Part shown: piece by piece, positions 19,334 to 29,777 of the stretch
Layout of the letters: every line of letters starts with the position of its first letter
How positions within the stretch are numbered: position 1 is the first letter of the stretch
Origin: Anthoceros angustus
Taxonomy: Eukaryota; Streptophyta; Anthocerotopsida; Anthocerotales; Anthocerotaceae
DNA length: 64,000 bases
NCBI GenBank assembly: GCA_010909165.1
Contig: MU008164.1
Coordinates: 1,736,001-1,800,000, forward strand
Direction: 5' to 3'
Program-made: the position numbers and the translations under genes
The notes under the pieces: generated by a model
The model's input: the letters and a program-made list of their open reading frames with translations, nothing else
Told to the model about the DNA's origin: nothing
Databases searched by the model: none

Positions 19334-22300
19334 CTGTCTCAACCGTCTGGTTTTCCAGCCTTTCGGACTGCCCTCCTGCCTCGTCTGGGGGTCATTTCGA
19401 CCCATTCTTCCTCCTGGGATATCCTTTTCAGCTCCCTAACCACATCCTACAACTCCAGCTTCAAGATTCTCAGAAGTTTTCCTGGCATGCTCCTCTTCGG
19501 GCTCTTCGATCAATTCTCTTCGATGCTCGTCTTCGAGCTCTTTTGGGCTGGTTGCCCAAACTTTTATGTTCCACAGTGTAGATTCAATGAATGTTCTGTG
19601 CCATATCCCCACACCCCTCCCTTCGTCTTGAATTGTTTTATAATCATCTGTTAGACCCTTCAGCAGGAAGTTCTTATTTGGAAGTTCTGAACACCACGTA
19701 AGTGTGTTTTTTGTTGTGGTTTTTGTTTGTCAAGTTCTCTTTAGGATGTTGGTGTTCCTTGTCCACTCTAACGTTGTTGTGTCTTGCAGATGGCACCTAA
19801 AAGGAAACCCACTGGGCCTTCTGGACCGGGAAAGAAGCAAGGGTCCCTGGCGGAAGTCATGGCTAAGCCGTACACTGCATGGCGGTCAAGTCACCGCTCC
19901 ACATCGCAACTCATCCACTGCAGGATGATGGTAAAGTTGATGGTGTCTTGGTGCACAGTGAAGGAACATATTTAGTTCCAAAAAAAGGCATTCCTAAACC
20001 GCCAAGGCACTTCTCATCCAAGAAGGATGCTCGACGTGCAGCTGAGTTTGTGCAGAAGAGGAGAAGGGTGGACACTCGACCTGTGGCATTGGTTGAAGGT
20101 CCTCTTTCAGAGATTACTAACTATGTCCCAGTTTAGAGAGGGGTCCAGTTTGTAGGGGAGAATGATTTTTTGATAACTGACGATCCCATGGTTGTGACCG
20201 CTGCCAAAGCCTGTCTAGAGTCTAGAGATTTGTGTGGTGTGGTTGAACAGGATGCTTTACAGGCTGGGCAGTTTTCCATGCCTGTTGTGGTTCCTGACCC
20301 TGGAGTCATCCCTGATCAAGAAGTGCTCGATATGTTTGAGAGGCTAAAGTGTGCTGGTCCCGAAGATGACTTTGCCATGGGTATGGAGGAAATTGATGAT
20401 GAAGTAATTTTCAGAGAGCAGGGATTTGACCCGTTAGTCCCGAGGGAGCTGTGAATGATGCTTTGAGTGGTGGGGAGGATAGGTCCAAACGGCGTAATAA
20501 CCGTGTCAAGTCGCCCTGGCCTTTATGAAAGTGAGTGGTGGGATGGATCTGTTGAGGATATTCCTCACAAGGATCTAAATCTTATTCGATATCCTTTTTC
20601 CATCAAGTTCGAATCAAGGACAACAGAGATTTTCTCCGTAAACGTAAGTAGTGATGTTTTACTTGTTGATTTTGATAGTTCGACTTTCACATGACCGATT
20701 GCCGATCTTCACTGTGATGTCTTTCTTCGTGGTTTTAACCGAATTTTAACAAGGAAGTGCATCTGAACCAAAGCCGCTTGGTTCTCGATGTTCCTGATCA
20801 ACATGTTTCATGGAATTTTCCATGGGTCCTGTACGGGTTGCGCCCATGAAAATCGCAAGGACCTTGGGATTGTGTCATGTCGAAAAGAGGTGAAGTTGAT
20901 TTATGATGATGAGCGACGATTCTTTCACACAGATCATCAATGCTCATTTGGGCGGGGGCTCAAAAGGTAATATTGTTGGTTTTGGGGTGCACTTGATTGT
21001 TCATTTATGGTCTTAAACCTGGAGCTCTTATGCCTATATTGTTTGCAGGTGTGCATATTTTGCATGACCAGTTTGGAGTTCGAGGTGGTGAAGAGTTACA
21101 TAACCCGCTCATTAGGGACTTCTCATTTTCATCGATTCAAAGTGGACCTTTGTTCAAGATGTTTTGGTTGTTTTTGTCTTTTGTTTTTTTGTTGATGTTT
21201 TGATGTTTTGATGTTTCAAGCTCGCTTCATTTGCGTATGAAGAACGGCTTTCAAAAATTACAAAGTGGACATGAAGAATTACCAGTGAGCATTTCCCAAA
21301 AAGGTCAAGATACGAAAAGGATGATTACGAAACTTTTAAAGTCAAGTATTGATCACTCTCCCAAGTGGTCTCGAAACGACAAGAATCAATTGTGGGTTTC
21401 TCTTCAATTCAACCATTGATAACCCAAGATCAAATGTAAGTTTTGTTGTTATTGGGCTTAAGTTTTGTGGTTTGTTTTACTAACGCTTGTTTTTTGGCTA
21501 GGCTTGGTATGCAAAACTTCGTGTTTCAAAAGGAATGTTGTCAAGGTTTATGAAGACCATGGTCAAGACCGGGCTTGTTGGCTATTACACCAATAAGAGC
21601 TGCCGTAACATGATTACACGCTGGCTCGTGCCTCGATGCCGGGAGAAGTGTGACCGCCATAAAACGGATGCTGGATTTTCAAGGTAATATGTTTTGAAAG
21701 CTTGTGACATTTGAGTCCTTTGTATGTTCCTTCCTCGACGTTGATGTTTTGCGATATGACCGCTCGTCAAGCAAAACAGTAGCCGCGAAGAGTTCTTGTT
21801 GGTGAACGCGATCCTATCGAGCTTTTGAACGAAGAACTCAATCGGATGCGGATGATTTAAGGGTGTTCTTCCATCAGTGAATGTGACTCGAAATAGTATT
21901 TTCGAGTCACCAAGATCGCCTTGCAAGTGCAAAAGTTAACAATGTAAGTGTTTGAGATTTGTTGCAAGTATAGGGACTTGTGTCAAAATTGTCCCGACTT
22001 ATTTTTTTTGTCGTCTCGTGGCTACCCTCGTTATTCATCATGAAAGGCACCTTTGAACAAGGACCGAATCGAGTTTTTCCGCACCATGTGGTCCATGTGT
22101 CCAAGTTCGTTGGTATTGTCAAGTTCCTTTGTTGTAGTGGCCATGTTGGATTTTTAATCATACTTTTTGTTGTTACGTGGGAGATGGTGTTTTGGTTGCA
22201 AACATACCTCCAAAAGCAAAGGGCCAAGGCATCCAGATGGATAACGCAACGTGGTGTGTTCTAGTGAAATTCCATATGTTGACAAGGTTGATTCTTTGTT

Positions 22301-23626
22301 GTTGTTTGTTTTCATTTTTTGGAGTTTCGATTGTGTTTTCTTGGCGATTGTGAATCCTCGACTAGTGTGGCATTTTCCTCATTTCAACATTGATACCGAG
22401 GGAAGTCGATGCGTGGCCCCTCTGGAGGGCATTGTGCATAGTGAGTGTGATCCATCCGGGTTAACCAGATGTAAATGTGGTGGTAGCACCTCGATATCGA
22501 CTATGTGGGACGCAAGTGGCTTTGAGCGGCTTGCCGAGATCGCCGAGAACGGAATTGGAGTATGATACAAAACAGAAATGGAGTTTCAGCAAAAGGATTT
22601 GGAGGCACTTATAGAGAGACAGAGGCGAAAAGCAGAATTACGAGTCTCTAAGCAAAGAGAGAAAGCCCTTGAGATTCAGAGGCGGAGAAATGTGAGAGGA
22701 GACAAGAGCACATTAAGCATCAAGAGAAATCAAGCAAAGCAGCAAAAGAGCAAGAAGAGGTTCGAAGATTGCAGTGGGAAAGACAACAGGAGTAGAAGAA
22801 TGTGCCTCGAGATATTTTCACTGCTATCTGCGAAAATCGTCAGGATCCGTCAGGATCGGTAAGTTTTCTTATGCTCTTATTAATCAGTTTTAGTAGATTG
22901 AAAATTAATGGTTGTGTTTTATTGGGTTGTGACCTTGCAGGAAGACGGACAATTTCGTCCAAGTCCTCAGCTTCATCAATTGGTTGCCAATTATGATAAT
23001 GTTGTACAAGTGCCAATCAAGCCAAGTGGTCGGGAAAATTACATTTTCAATCTGTATAATTGTACAATTTCCCAAAATAAGGTGAGTATCATTTCTAAGT
23101 ATTTGCTATGATTATTTCCAGTGTTTTCTAGTATCAGCGTAATTACGGTTTGGGTGCTGATTTTTGTTTTGTTTGTAGGTTTCATTGTTGTTGAAGCAGA
23201 GTTCAATCTATTCAAGTATTTACTCTTCATTAGTTGAATTTGTATTTCATGCTCGGATATACAGAAACTCGCAAAGAAAAGGTTTCTTTGTTGGTTTTTG
23301 TATATCCCGGATCCGCATGAATATTATTTAATGTAAAATGTTTTTGTCGATTAGCGATTTTGGTGGGATTTCTAGAATGAGCTTCTACTAGATGCACCTG
23401 GTATTCACTTGGTCGTCATTTTTTCTACTCTAGTGCTCTATTTTCTACCTTGATGGTAGATCATTTTCACCCCACTTGGCATATTTTCTACTATATTGTA
23501 ATGAATTTTACTATATTGGGTAAAAAATGACCAAAAGGTCAATTCTCTCTCTAAAAATTCACCTCCACTACCCCGAAAAAAAATCAACTGGGCGCGTCGA
23601 GGCCCCAGACGAGGCCGCGACTTTAC
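19334..23626 (+). mobile_element. Crypton-like (DUF3504 tyrosine recombinase) element, copy 1
   Basis: The left limit is where homology to the PPR duplication ends (19,333). The right limit is set by the reverse-transcriptase text that starts at CGTATGTGCATTGAC (23,625 on). The right end reads GTCGAGGCCCCAGACGAGGC...GCGACTTTAC. Copies 2 and 3 end with the corresponding TTAAAGTCGCC and GTAAAAGTCGGCGG (reverse orientation). The 5' portion is shorter than in copy 2 (9.9 kb), lacking the promoter region and companion gene, so it is truncated or rearranged. The left and right flanks are different sequences, so no target-site duplication can be read. Confidence 0.6.
19790..23331 (+). CDS. DUF3504/Crypton-type tyrosine recombinase gene, copy 1 (spliced, with lesions)
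   Basis: The ATG at 19,790 follows a TCTTGCAG splice acceptor. Exons separated by short introns encode a basic N-terminus (MAPKRKPTG) and GTYLVPKKGIPKPPRHFSSK, then DIPHKDLNLI. The GFNRILTRK...EVKLIYDDERRF block covers 20,717-20,965. The exon from 21,049 encodes GVHILHDQFGVRGGEELHN, with the first catalytic Arg at 21,081. Next are STIDNPRSN-like text and KLRVSKGMLSRFMKTMVKTG and YYTNKSCR (21,582-21,606), the HxxR box with Lys for His. A coiled coil follows (LEALIERQRRKAELRVSKQR, 22,600). Known family: DUF3504 is the Crypton-derived recombinase fold. Stops at 20,134 and elsewhere suggest decay or consensus error. Exact exon limits beyond 21.7 kb and the nucleophile Tyr are uncertain. Confidence 0.7.
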
Positions 23627-25830
23627 GTATGTGCATTGACTACCGAGGCCTTAATTCATTGACTAAGCGGAACACTTTTCCTCTACCTCGTATTGATGAG
23701 CTTTTGGAGGGATTGGCTGGTGCTCGGTACTTCACCAAACCAGATCTAGCAAGTGGATATCATCAGATTCGTATTGCTGCAGGGGATGAGGAGAAAACCG
23801 TATTTAATACACGGTACGGCCACTATGAGTGGCTGGTTATGTCGTTCGGGATGACAAATGCGCCAGCATCCTTCCAGACTCTTATGAATAATGTATTTCA
23901 TGGCATGATCAATCGAGGGCTGCTTGTTTATCTCGATGATATTCTCATCTATGGAGCTACCCGTGAGGAGCATGACCAACGCTTAAGTGAAGCGTGATAC
24001 GCGAGCTCATCATCTCTATGTCCAAGCTCAAGTGTGAATTCTTGCAAGAACGCTTGGAGTACTTAGGGCACATTATTGATGCGAAGGTATCCGTAGACCC
24101 GCTAAGATTGGTCATTAGGGATGGCCGATTCTCGGCAAGTACACGATGTCGAGCTTCCTCGGTCTTGCATCGTATTACCGTAAGTTTGTTTCACGGTTTG
24201 CTCATGTGGCTGCCCCTCACCCAACACCGCTTGAGCTTTGGACTTGGGGTGCTGCTCAAGATAATGCTTTTCATGCTATCCAGATGCTTTGGTGATCGCC
24301 TGTGTTGGCATACCCAAATCCGGCCTTCCCTTTTATTGTTATGGTGATGCCTCCGACCTTGCCATCGGTGCGGTCCTTCAACAAGACCAAGGCCAAGGCC
24401 GACCGATTGCTTACTTCTCATGAAGTTGAAGGGTGCCGAGTTGAATTGGACAACGGTGAAAAGAGACTTTAGCTTAGGTCTTGGCTTTAAAGACATGGCG
24501 CTGCAAGTCGGAGATTATCGGGACTCTCATACGGATGCCGATGCCCACTGCTTTGCAAGCCCTTGACTGGTTCTGTGGCGGGATGGTCTTCTTTGGTATC
24601 GTCACCGGCTCTTCATCCCTCAGGTTCCCCATATCCGTCGGGCTTTGATTTCTGAAGCCCACGACGTTCCATCTGCAGGTCATCAAGGTATAAGTCGGAC
24701 TACTTCCACTCTCGATCGGCTCTATTTTTGGCCTCACTCAACCAGACGTTTGAGATTATGTCCTCCTCTCGTAACTCATGCCAACAACAAAGCTTATCAC
24801 CAACGCCTGCTGCTCCAACCCTTGCTGCCTCTTTATTGCCTTGGGAGCAAGTCACACTTGACTTTATAACCGGATTGCCTCGCCGCCGGGCTTTGATGCA
24901 TTGCTGGTCTTCACGGATAAGCTTACCGTCAAGTGCTCCTTGCCCCACTCATCGAGACATGCTGTGAAAGCAACGACTTATTTTTGAAAGTAGTTTATCG
25001 TGCCCATAGCCTCCTCGCTCTCTTGTGAGCGACCGTGATTCAGTTTACTTCCCGCTCGGCAAGCACCGTGGTCTTGGCACCAAGCTGTATGTCTCGCCTT
25101 TCATCCTCGATGATGGTGCTACTGAGCTAGCTAATCAAGTTTTAGAGGATATTCTCCGTGCTTATGCGTGCACCAAGCTCGGTGGCGGACTTTCTCCACC
25201 TCGTTGAGTTTGCCTACAACAATGCCCCTAATGCCTCAACCCGAGTTACTCCATTCTTGTTCAACAAAGGTTTTCACCCTGACGCTTGCCGCTTGCCTTC
25301 CGCCTTGTGTCCCCGGCTGTAGATTTCCTCACCAACGTGTCCAGATTGAGTAGGCTCGTCGCCCATGAAGCCCAAAACCGCCAAGCCACCGCCAATCATC
25401 GCTGCGTCCTCAAGAATTTGCAGTTGGTACCTATGTCCTGGAAATTTGTCCCTTCACGGATTCGTAAGATTTCCCCTCATTTTGTTGGTCCTTACCATAT
25501 CCTCCGTCGCATTGGCCTGGCCTATGAGCTTGCCCTTCCCTCGAATCTCGCATTCACCCTATCTTTCATGTTTCCTTGCTCAAACTTTTTAACGGCTCCC
25601 CACCTTTCCGTCCCAATACATACGTGGTCCGCATATGAAGTGAAGAGCCTTCTCCGCCACCGATGTGTTCGCCATCGGTATGAATTTTAGTGCTGTGGAA
25701 AGGTTTCCCCATTAGCGATGCCTCTTGGGAACCCTTGCCAACCTTTCTCGCCTCTCGACCTTCTTAGTGTCTATGCTCGTTATCATCACCTACATCTTCC
25801 GGCCGAGGCGAAGCCTCTTCCACCGGGGTG
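23627..25830 (+). mobile_element. Ty3/gypsy chromovirus pol remnant, 5' truncated
   Basis: The frame opens inside reverse transcriptase: RMCIDYRGLNSLTKRNTFPL, ARYFTKPDLASGYHQIRIA and the YxDD box in LLVYLDDILIYG (about 23,930). RNase H text (GDASDLAIGAVLQQDQ) is at 24,345. The integrase zinc finger follows with HDVPSAGHQGISRTTSTLDR at 24,660 and NSCQQQ, then VTLDFITGLP at 24,860. A chromodomain-like end (YEVKSLLRHR...HRYEF, then SDASWEPL in another frame) lies at 25,630-25,730. Frameshifts and stops make it inactive. Gag, protease and the 5' LTR are missing because the recombinase element abuts at 23,626. Confidence 0.85.
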
Positions 25831-25833
25831 AGT

Positions 25834-26035
25834 TGTCACGGATAAAGTTTGATAGCGCTTAGTCTTCCGCAATTAGAGGCAGGATAATCCGCTGTTTGCT
25901 GTGATCACGGCGAGGCTACCACCATAATATGTGGCATGTACTATGAAAGCCCCGTGCATAAAAGCCCGGCTCCCTTACTAGTAGACAGTCTCTCTTGGTA
26001 CAAGTGTACTCCTACTTGCTCCCTGTTTGCGAAGT
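25834..26035 (+). repeat. Probable 3' LTR of the chromovirus (short)
   Basis: It begins TGTCACGGATAAAG soon after the chromodomain, as is common in plant chromoviruses. A TATA-like CATAAAAGCC occurs at 25,957-25,966. The right edge is uncertain: PPR-like sequence resumes about 26,045. No second LTR copy is present in the window for comparison. Confidence 0.5.
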
Positions 26036-26039
26036 CCGG

Positions 26040-26680
26040 CTCATGACAGCGAGGTTGTGAACTGGGAAGAGCCCATGACATACAAGCTTAAGGGAGACAC
26101 TTGCATTTCTGGCGTATGTACAGCCGAGCGAGGACTCAGCCAAGGGGCCAGGGGGCCTGATTGTCCGTGTCACTTTTGCTCGTCTTTTGAAGGCCTGTGC
26201 AATACCACTGGTGCGTAACTTAAAGAAGGGCAGGCAGCTGCACTTGCCAATTGTGGAAACAGGACAGCTACAAAGTGACATTCTGGTCAGCAACAGCTAG
26301 CCTGGACAGTGGACATGCATGTATGCAAAATCTGACGAACTGCAAGTGGATGCTGGTGCCTTGCAAGGGGCCTAGGGCAGGCATGGAGGACAAATGTGGC
26401 GGAGTGGAAGATGCACGCTAGGTCATTCACGCTTTGGACTCAAAGAGGTGGGGACATGCATATGGAAGGCCCTGATAGCTGGGCATGTAAAGTATATTGG
26501 GAGAAAAGCATCCCGTAGAATCTGGCAGCTTTTGACAGTCAGACATGTCGACGTACATAAATGATGCCTTCGTCGAGATCCAAACCTCCAAAGATGTCAC
26601 CGTGCCAGGAAAGACGATGACGATTGTCAATGTGTGATGCAAGGTGGAACGCCGACACCCGTGTATGCATCACAGTTTTT
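26040..26680 (+). pseudogene. PPR relic
   Basis: The + strand has LKKGRQLHLPIVETGQLQSD-like text with SDILVSNS (26,220-26,300) and MYAKSDELQ (26,318). Then comes EVEDAR (26,405) followed by DSKRWGTW-like text. The part after 26,400 is the reverse complement of 2.3-2.65 kb in the minus-strand PPR relic. Here both parts run in one direction, so this copy may preserve the ancestral order. It is broken by stops. Confidence 0.55.
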
Positions 26681-26768
26681 TAACGGGCCCGCACACAAAC
26701 GAAAAGACATGCTTTTGGGCAGTTGCCTGCTCTGGTGGACAAAAATGCTCTACTCCACCGTGAAGCAA

Positions 26769-26816
26769 ATGCTCTAGATCTAGAGCATCAACCTGTTATC
26801 CAGATAACAGGTTGAT
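26769..26816. repeat. Two adjoining perfect inverted repeats
   Basis: 26,769-26,788 is a gapless 20-base palindrome (ATGCTCTAGATCTAGAGCAT). It is directly followed, sharing two bases, by a 14-base-arm hairpin with a CA loop at 26,787-26,816 (arms ATCAACCTGTTATC / GATAACAGGTTGAT). No open frame covers it. Confidence 0.9.
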
Positions 26817-27540
26817 CATGGCTAACAGAAACCACACAATAGTTACTGGTACGAGCTCGTCCGTCAGTGCAGGCCCAGGCCAGGTCAATGTCCAGAAGGC
26901 ACTATCTGTCCTTGTACACCGATGTCTTTCCAACCATGTAGAGAACCACCACGGTAGCCATGAGCCCGTATACATGGAGACTCCATAAACAGGAATTCAT
27001 ACAATCCTACAAGTGTGTGCGTAAGCCTCCCGACATTAACATCATTGAAACCATATATATCCCATATTTGGACGCGCCGGGTGTTCATATCATCATGGTC
27101 CTATCTATCCTTGGAGGCCTGCCGATGACACAAACACACACACACAGGCTGATCACACTTCTTCCATCACCTTGCACTGGGCCGGGGGTTTCCAGCGGAC
27201 AGAAAAATAAAAAGCCAGTCTGGCCAGAGACCTGCGACAACGGATTCTGCTCGTGTTTGGTAGGACAGTTTATGAACTCTGAACACCGGTCCATCACGAC
27301 ATGTTTTCTCGGAACCACGACTCTTGTCGCTTGCACCTCCCAATCTACCCCTCTGAGGACAATCTCCCAAGTTCTGATATACAGGTGCGCAACTGGCAAG
27401 ACAAAGTCTTAGAGCGGAGCCATCTTCCTCTGCAATAAGAAAAAGGAAAATCAAGGCCCTCTGCATATGCAAAATGCAGGAAACGATTGGCAGCCTTCTA
27501 GACACTTTCGGCTCCGACCAGTCTGAGGTTCTACCCATTC
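26817..27540. other. 3' flank of F-box copy E
   Basis: No gene is seen from 26,817 to 27,060. From 27,060 to 27,540 the complement matches 11,440-11,765 downstream of F-box copy C, including the CGCCGGGTGTTCATAT block and GGCAGCCTTCTAGACACTTT. A short CA tract (ACACAAACACACACACACAG) is at 27,129-27,148. Confidence 0.5.
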
Positions 27541-27543
27541 GAG

Positions 27544-29521
27544 TCAGCTACAAACTTGAACACAGCTTCCAACAGCACACACTTGACAGAGTTGAACTAG
27601 AAACCTGTCAAACACCAAAACCATTCGGCCGGAAGAGAGGGCACGAATATTTGTTCCAGACGAATTCACTCTCGCATTTGGAAATGTGACTCCATGCATT
27701 CTGGAGAAGGTGGTAGCCCACCAAGTGCGTGCACTCCCGTCATGGTCGAGGACAACGTCCGTAGCAACACTGAAATACATTGTATCACCCAACAAGGTTG
27801 CTCCATCCAACCGGATCCTCCGATTCCTCGCCCGCCGCTGATACCTCTGCGAATCGAAGAGCACTTTGTGCAAATGCTCAGGCAGAACCGATACCTTGCG
27901 CCACATATATGGGCTCCTTTCCAGCTCCCAAATCCCAAAATTCACCAAATTGTGCTGGTGGTCGTCTTGTTGAAGGCGCCAAATTCTACCCGCCACGCAA
28001 AGAATTTGCAGATAGCTCTGGGCACCGTATCCATATCTTCATCAGGACCTTGGTATTTCCCATCCCAAATAACTCGGCCACTTTCCAGACAGTGGATGTT
28101 CATCAAGTGGGTCCACTTTGCTTCGCACAGTTGATCAGCACTGCACAAAAGTACTGAGGCCAGTCGTTTTTCCCACTAAGACGGAAAACCAGAGTGGTTG
28201 AGACAGGGCCGTGGCTTTCCAGCTATCATCCTTGGACCTGTAGATGGTTGCAGTTGGTATGCCTCTCTGCACACACAAAACGATGACAGTGAAGTCCCCG
28301 CTTTCTTCCACCTCAAATTGGAATCTCCAAGATTCTGGGTACTCGTGGAAGTCAGCTTCCATGCCAAACTGAGGTGGCAGCTCTTTGAATGTTCTGGTAA
28401 TAGGATTGGCAACGCAGAAACTCATACCTACTGCCTTCTCGCTCTCGTCATCATAATCTCGAGAGCACTTATGTATGTTCTCTGCTGTAAAATACCTCTC
28501 CTCATCCACCCCTCTTCATCCAAAGGCTCCTCCTCCTCCTCTCCTCTTCCTCATCCTCCTCCTCCTCCTTCTCCTCCTCTTCTTCATCCTTCTCATCCTC
28601 ATCATCCTCATCACTCTCTGCATCATCCCCATCCGCATCCCCATCCTCGTTCCAATGCCTCTCCTCGTCTGCATCCGTGTCATCATCCTCCTCCCCATCT
28701 CCGTTGCAATGCCTCCTCCTCCTCCTCCTCCTCCTCCTCTTCGTCTTCATCTGCGTCTTCCTCATCATCCTCATCATCCCCATCCCCATCCCCATTCCCC
28801 ACTCCAGCGCCATAATATGTATTACATACAGACACCGGGAGAGGCTGAGTTTCAAGCTTAGGTCTTTCGGTCTTCGGTTTGTCGAGCTTGAAAATGCAAA
28901 CCAGTCCGTCCTTCACAAGGAACTCCTGGGCTCCGAAAGACTGGAATTTGGGAGGAAGAAAGGACAACCCAAGCTCCAGAACCTCCAACTCCCTGTCTCA
29001 GACGGCGTTTGAGCGGGCGGCTCGAAAGAAGCCAGCTCGCCAAGCTGGTACTGCAGGCTGCACACCGGTCGAGGCTCCACGGAGTCACACAAGCGCTTCA
29101 AATCTGGGGATGCTAAGGAAGACTGCCAGCCCTTGCAGACGATGGAGAAGCGAATGCGGCTGCCCAATGGCAGCCTGGCCAGAACTGTGTCCAGACACTC
29201 TTGGGGCAGATTGCTCCACACACAAGGCTCCATCTCGAAGCTGCATGGATCCAATGGTTCCGCCAACCGCCCGTGCAGCAACTGCAGCTGGAAATGGGGT
29301 TTCCCGATCCATGTTCGGCATGAAGAGCACCTCGTGCTTATGAAGAACATTGGACCTTGGTCCTCCCCATCATCGCCCGCGTTTACATTGGCAGCCCGTT
29401 GCTCCAACCCTCGACCCAGCAAAGCCTCCAACCTCGGATGGGAATCGTCCCACCCTTGATTCCACTCCTTGCATTCTTGGCACAAGCGGTTGATGCGGAT
29501 CCACGATCTCACGTTCACCAT
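27544..29521 (-). pseudogene. F-box/kelch-like protein gene, copy E (best preserved)
   Basis: ATG at 29,521 (MVNVRSWIRINRLCQEC). It continues with TRCSSCRTWIGKPHFQLQ, giving two CxxC pairs. An intact F-box core is at 29,225-29,110: LWSNLPQECLDTVLARLPLG then SRIRFSIVCKGWQSSLASPD. LGELASFEPPAQTPSE follows. One missing G in a G-run near 28,990 shifts the frame; the next frame carries LSFLPPKFQSFGAQEFLVKDG. An acidic Glu/Asp tract (28,780-28,520) follows, then MSFCVANPITRTFKELPPQF (28,425), the kelch-like half, and DGATLLGDTMYFSVATDVVL (27,810). The protein would act as an SCF ubiquitin-ligase substrate receptor. It needs at least two frame corrections to read through, and these could be sequencing errors, so a functional gene is possible. 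Confidence 0.7.
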
Positions 29522-29777
29522 CGACAATTAAGCCAAGACACTGGGGACGGTGTGAAGTTCTCACTCCCGGACACGGGGACGGTGCGAAGTTCCCACTCCG
29601 GCGGCGGAAACACTCTCGGCGGGGAAAGGAGAAACGTCGAAGATTTATCAAGTGGTCTCCACTCAAATCACTCTGACAACAGAGAGTGTGGGCGCGCCAC
29701 GACAACAGAGAGTGTGGGCGCGCCACGACAGACATGTCAATTTAGGGCTTACTCATCATGCGCTTCCTCTTTTTCAG
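29522..29777. repeat. Spacer with a 26-bp tandem duplication
   Basis: Between the divergent F-box and ADH genes. GACAACAGAGAGTGTGGGCG...CGCCAC is repeated head to tail at about 29,674-29,726. A second doubled piece (GGGGACGGTG(T)GAAGTTC, 29,541 and 29,576) is nearby. Promoters for both genes would be expected here, but I see no convincing TATA box. Confidence 0.6.

Noticed and set aside
27129-27148. CA microsatellite as a possible regulatory or Z-DNA element
   Set aside because: Only about eight CA units; such short tracts are common and nothing else supports a function.
28198-28815. 205-codon plus-strand Ser/Pro-rich frame
   Set aside because: It is antisense to F-box copy E across its acidic tract. 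The Ser/Pro runs are simply the complement of GAX/GGX repeats.
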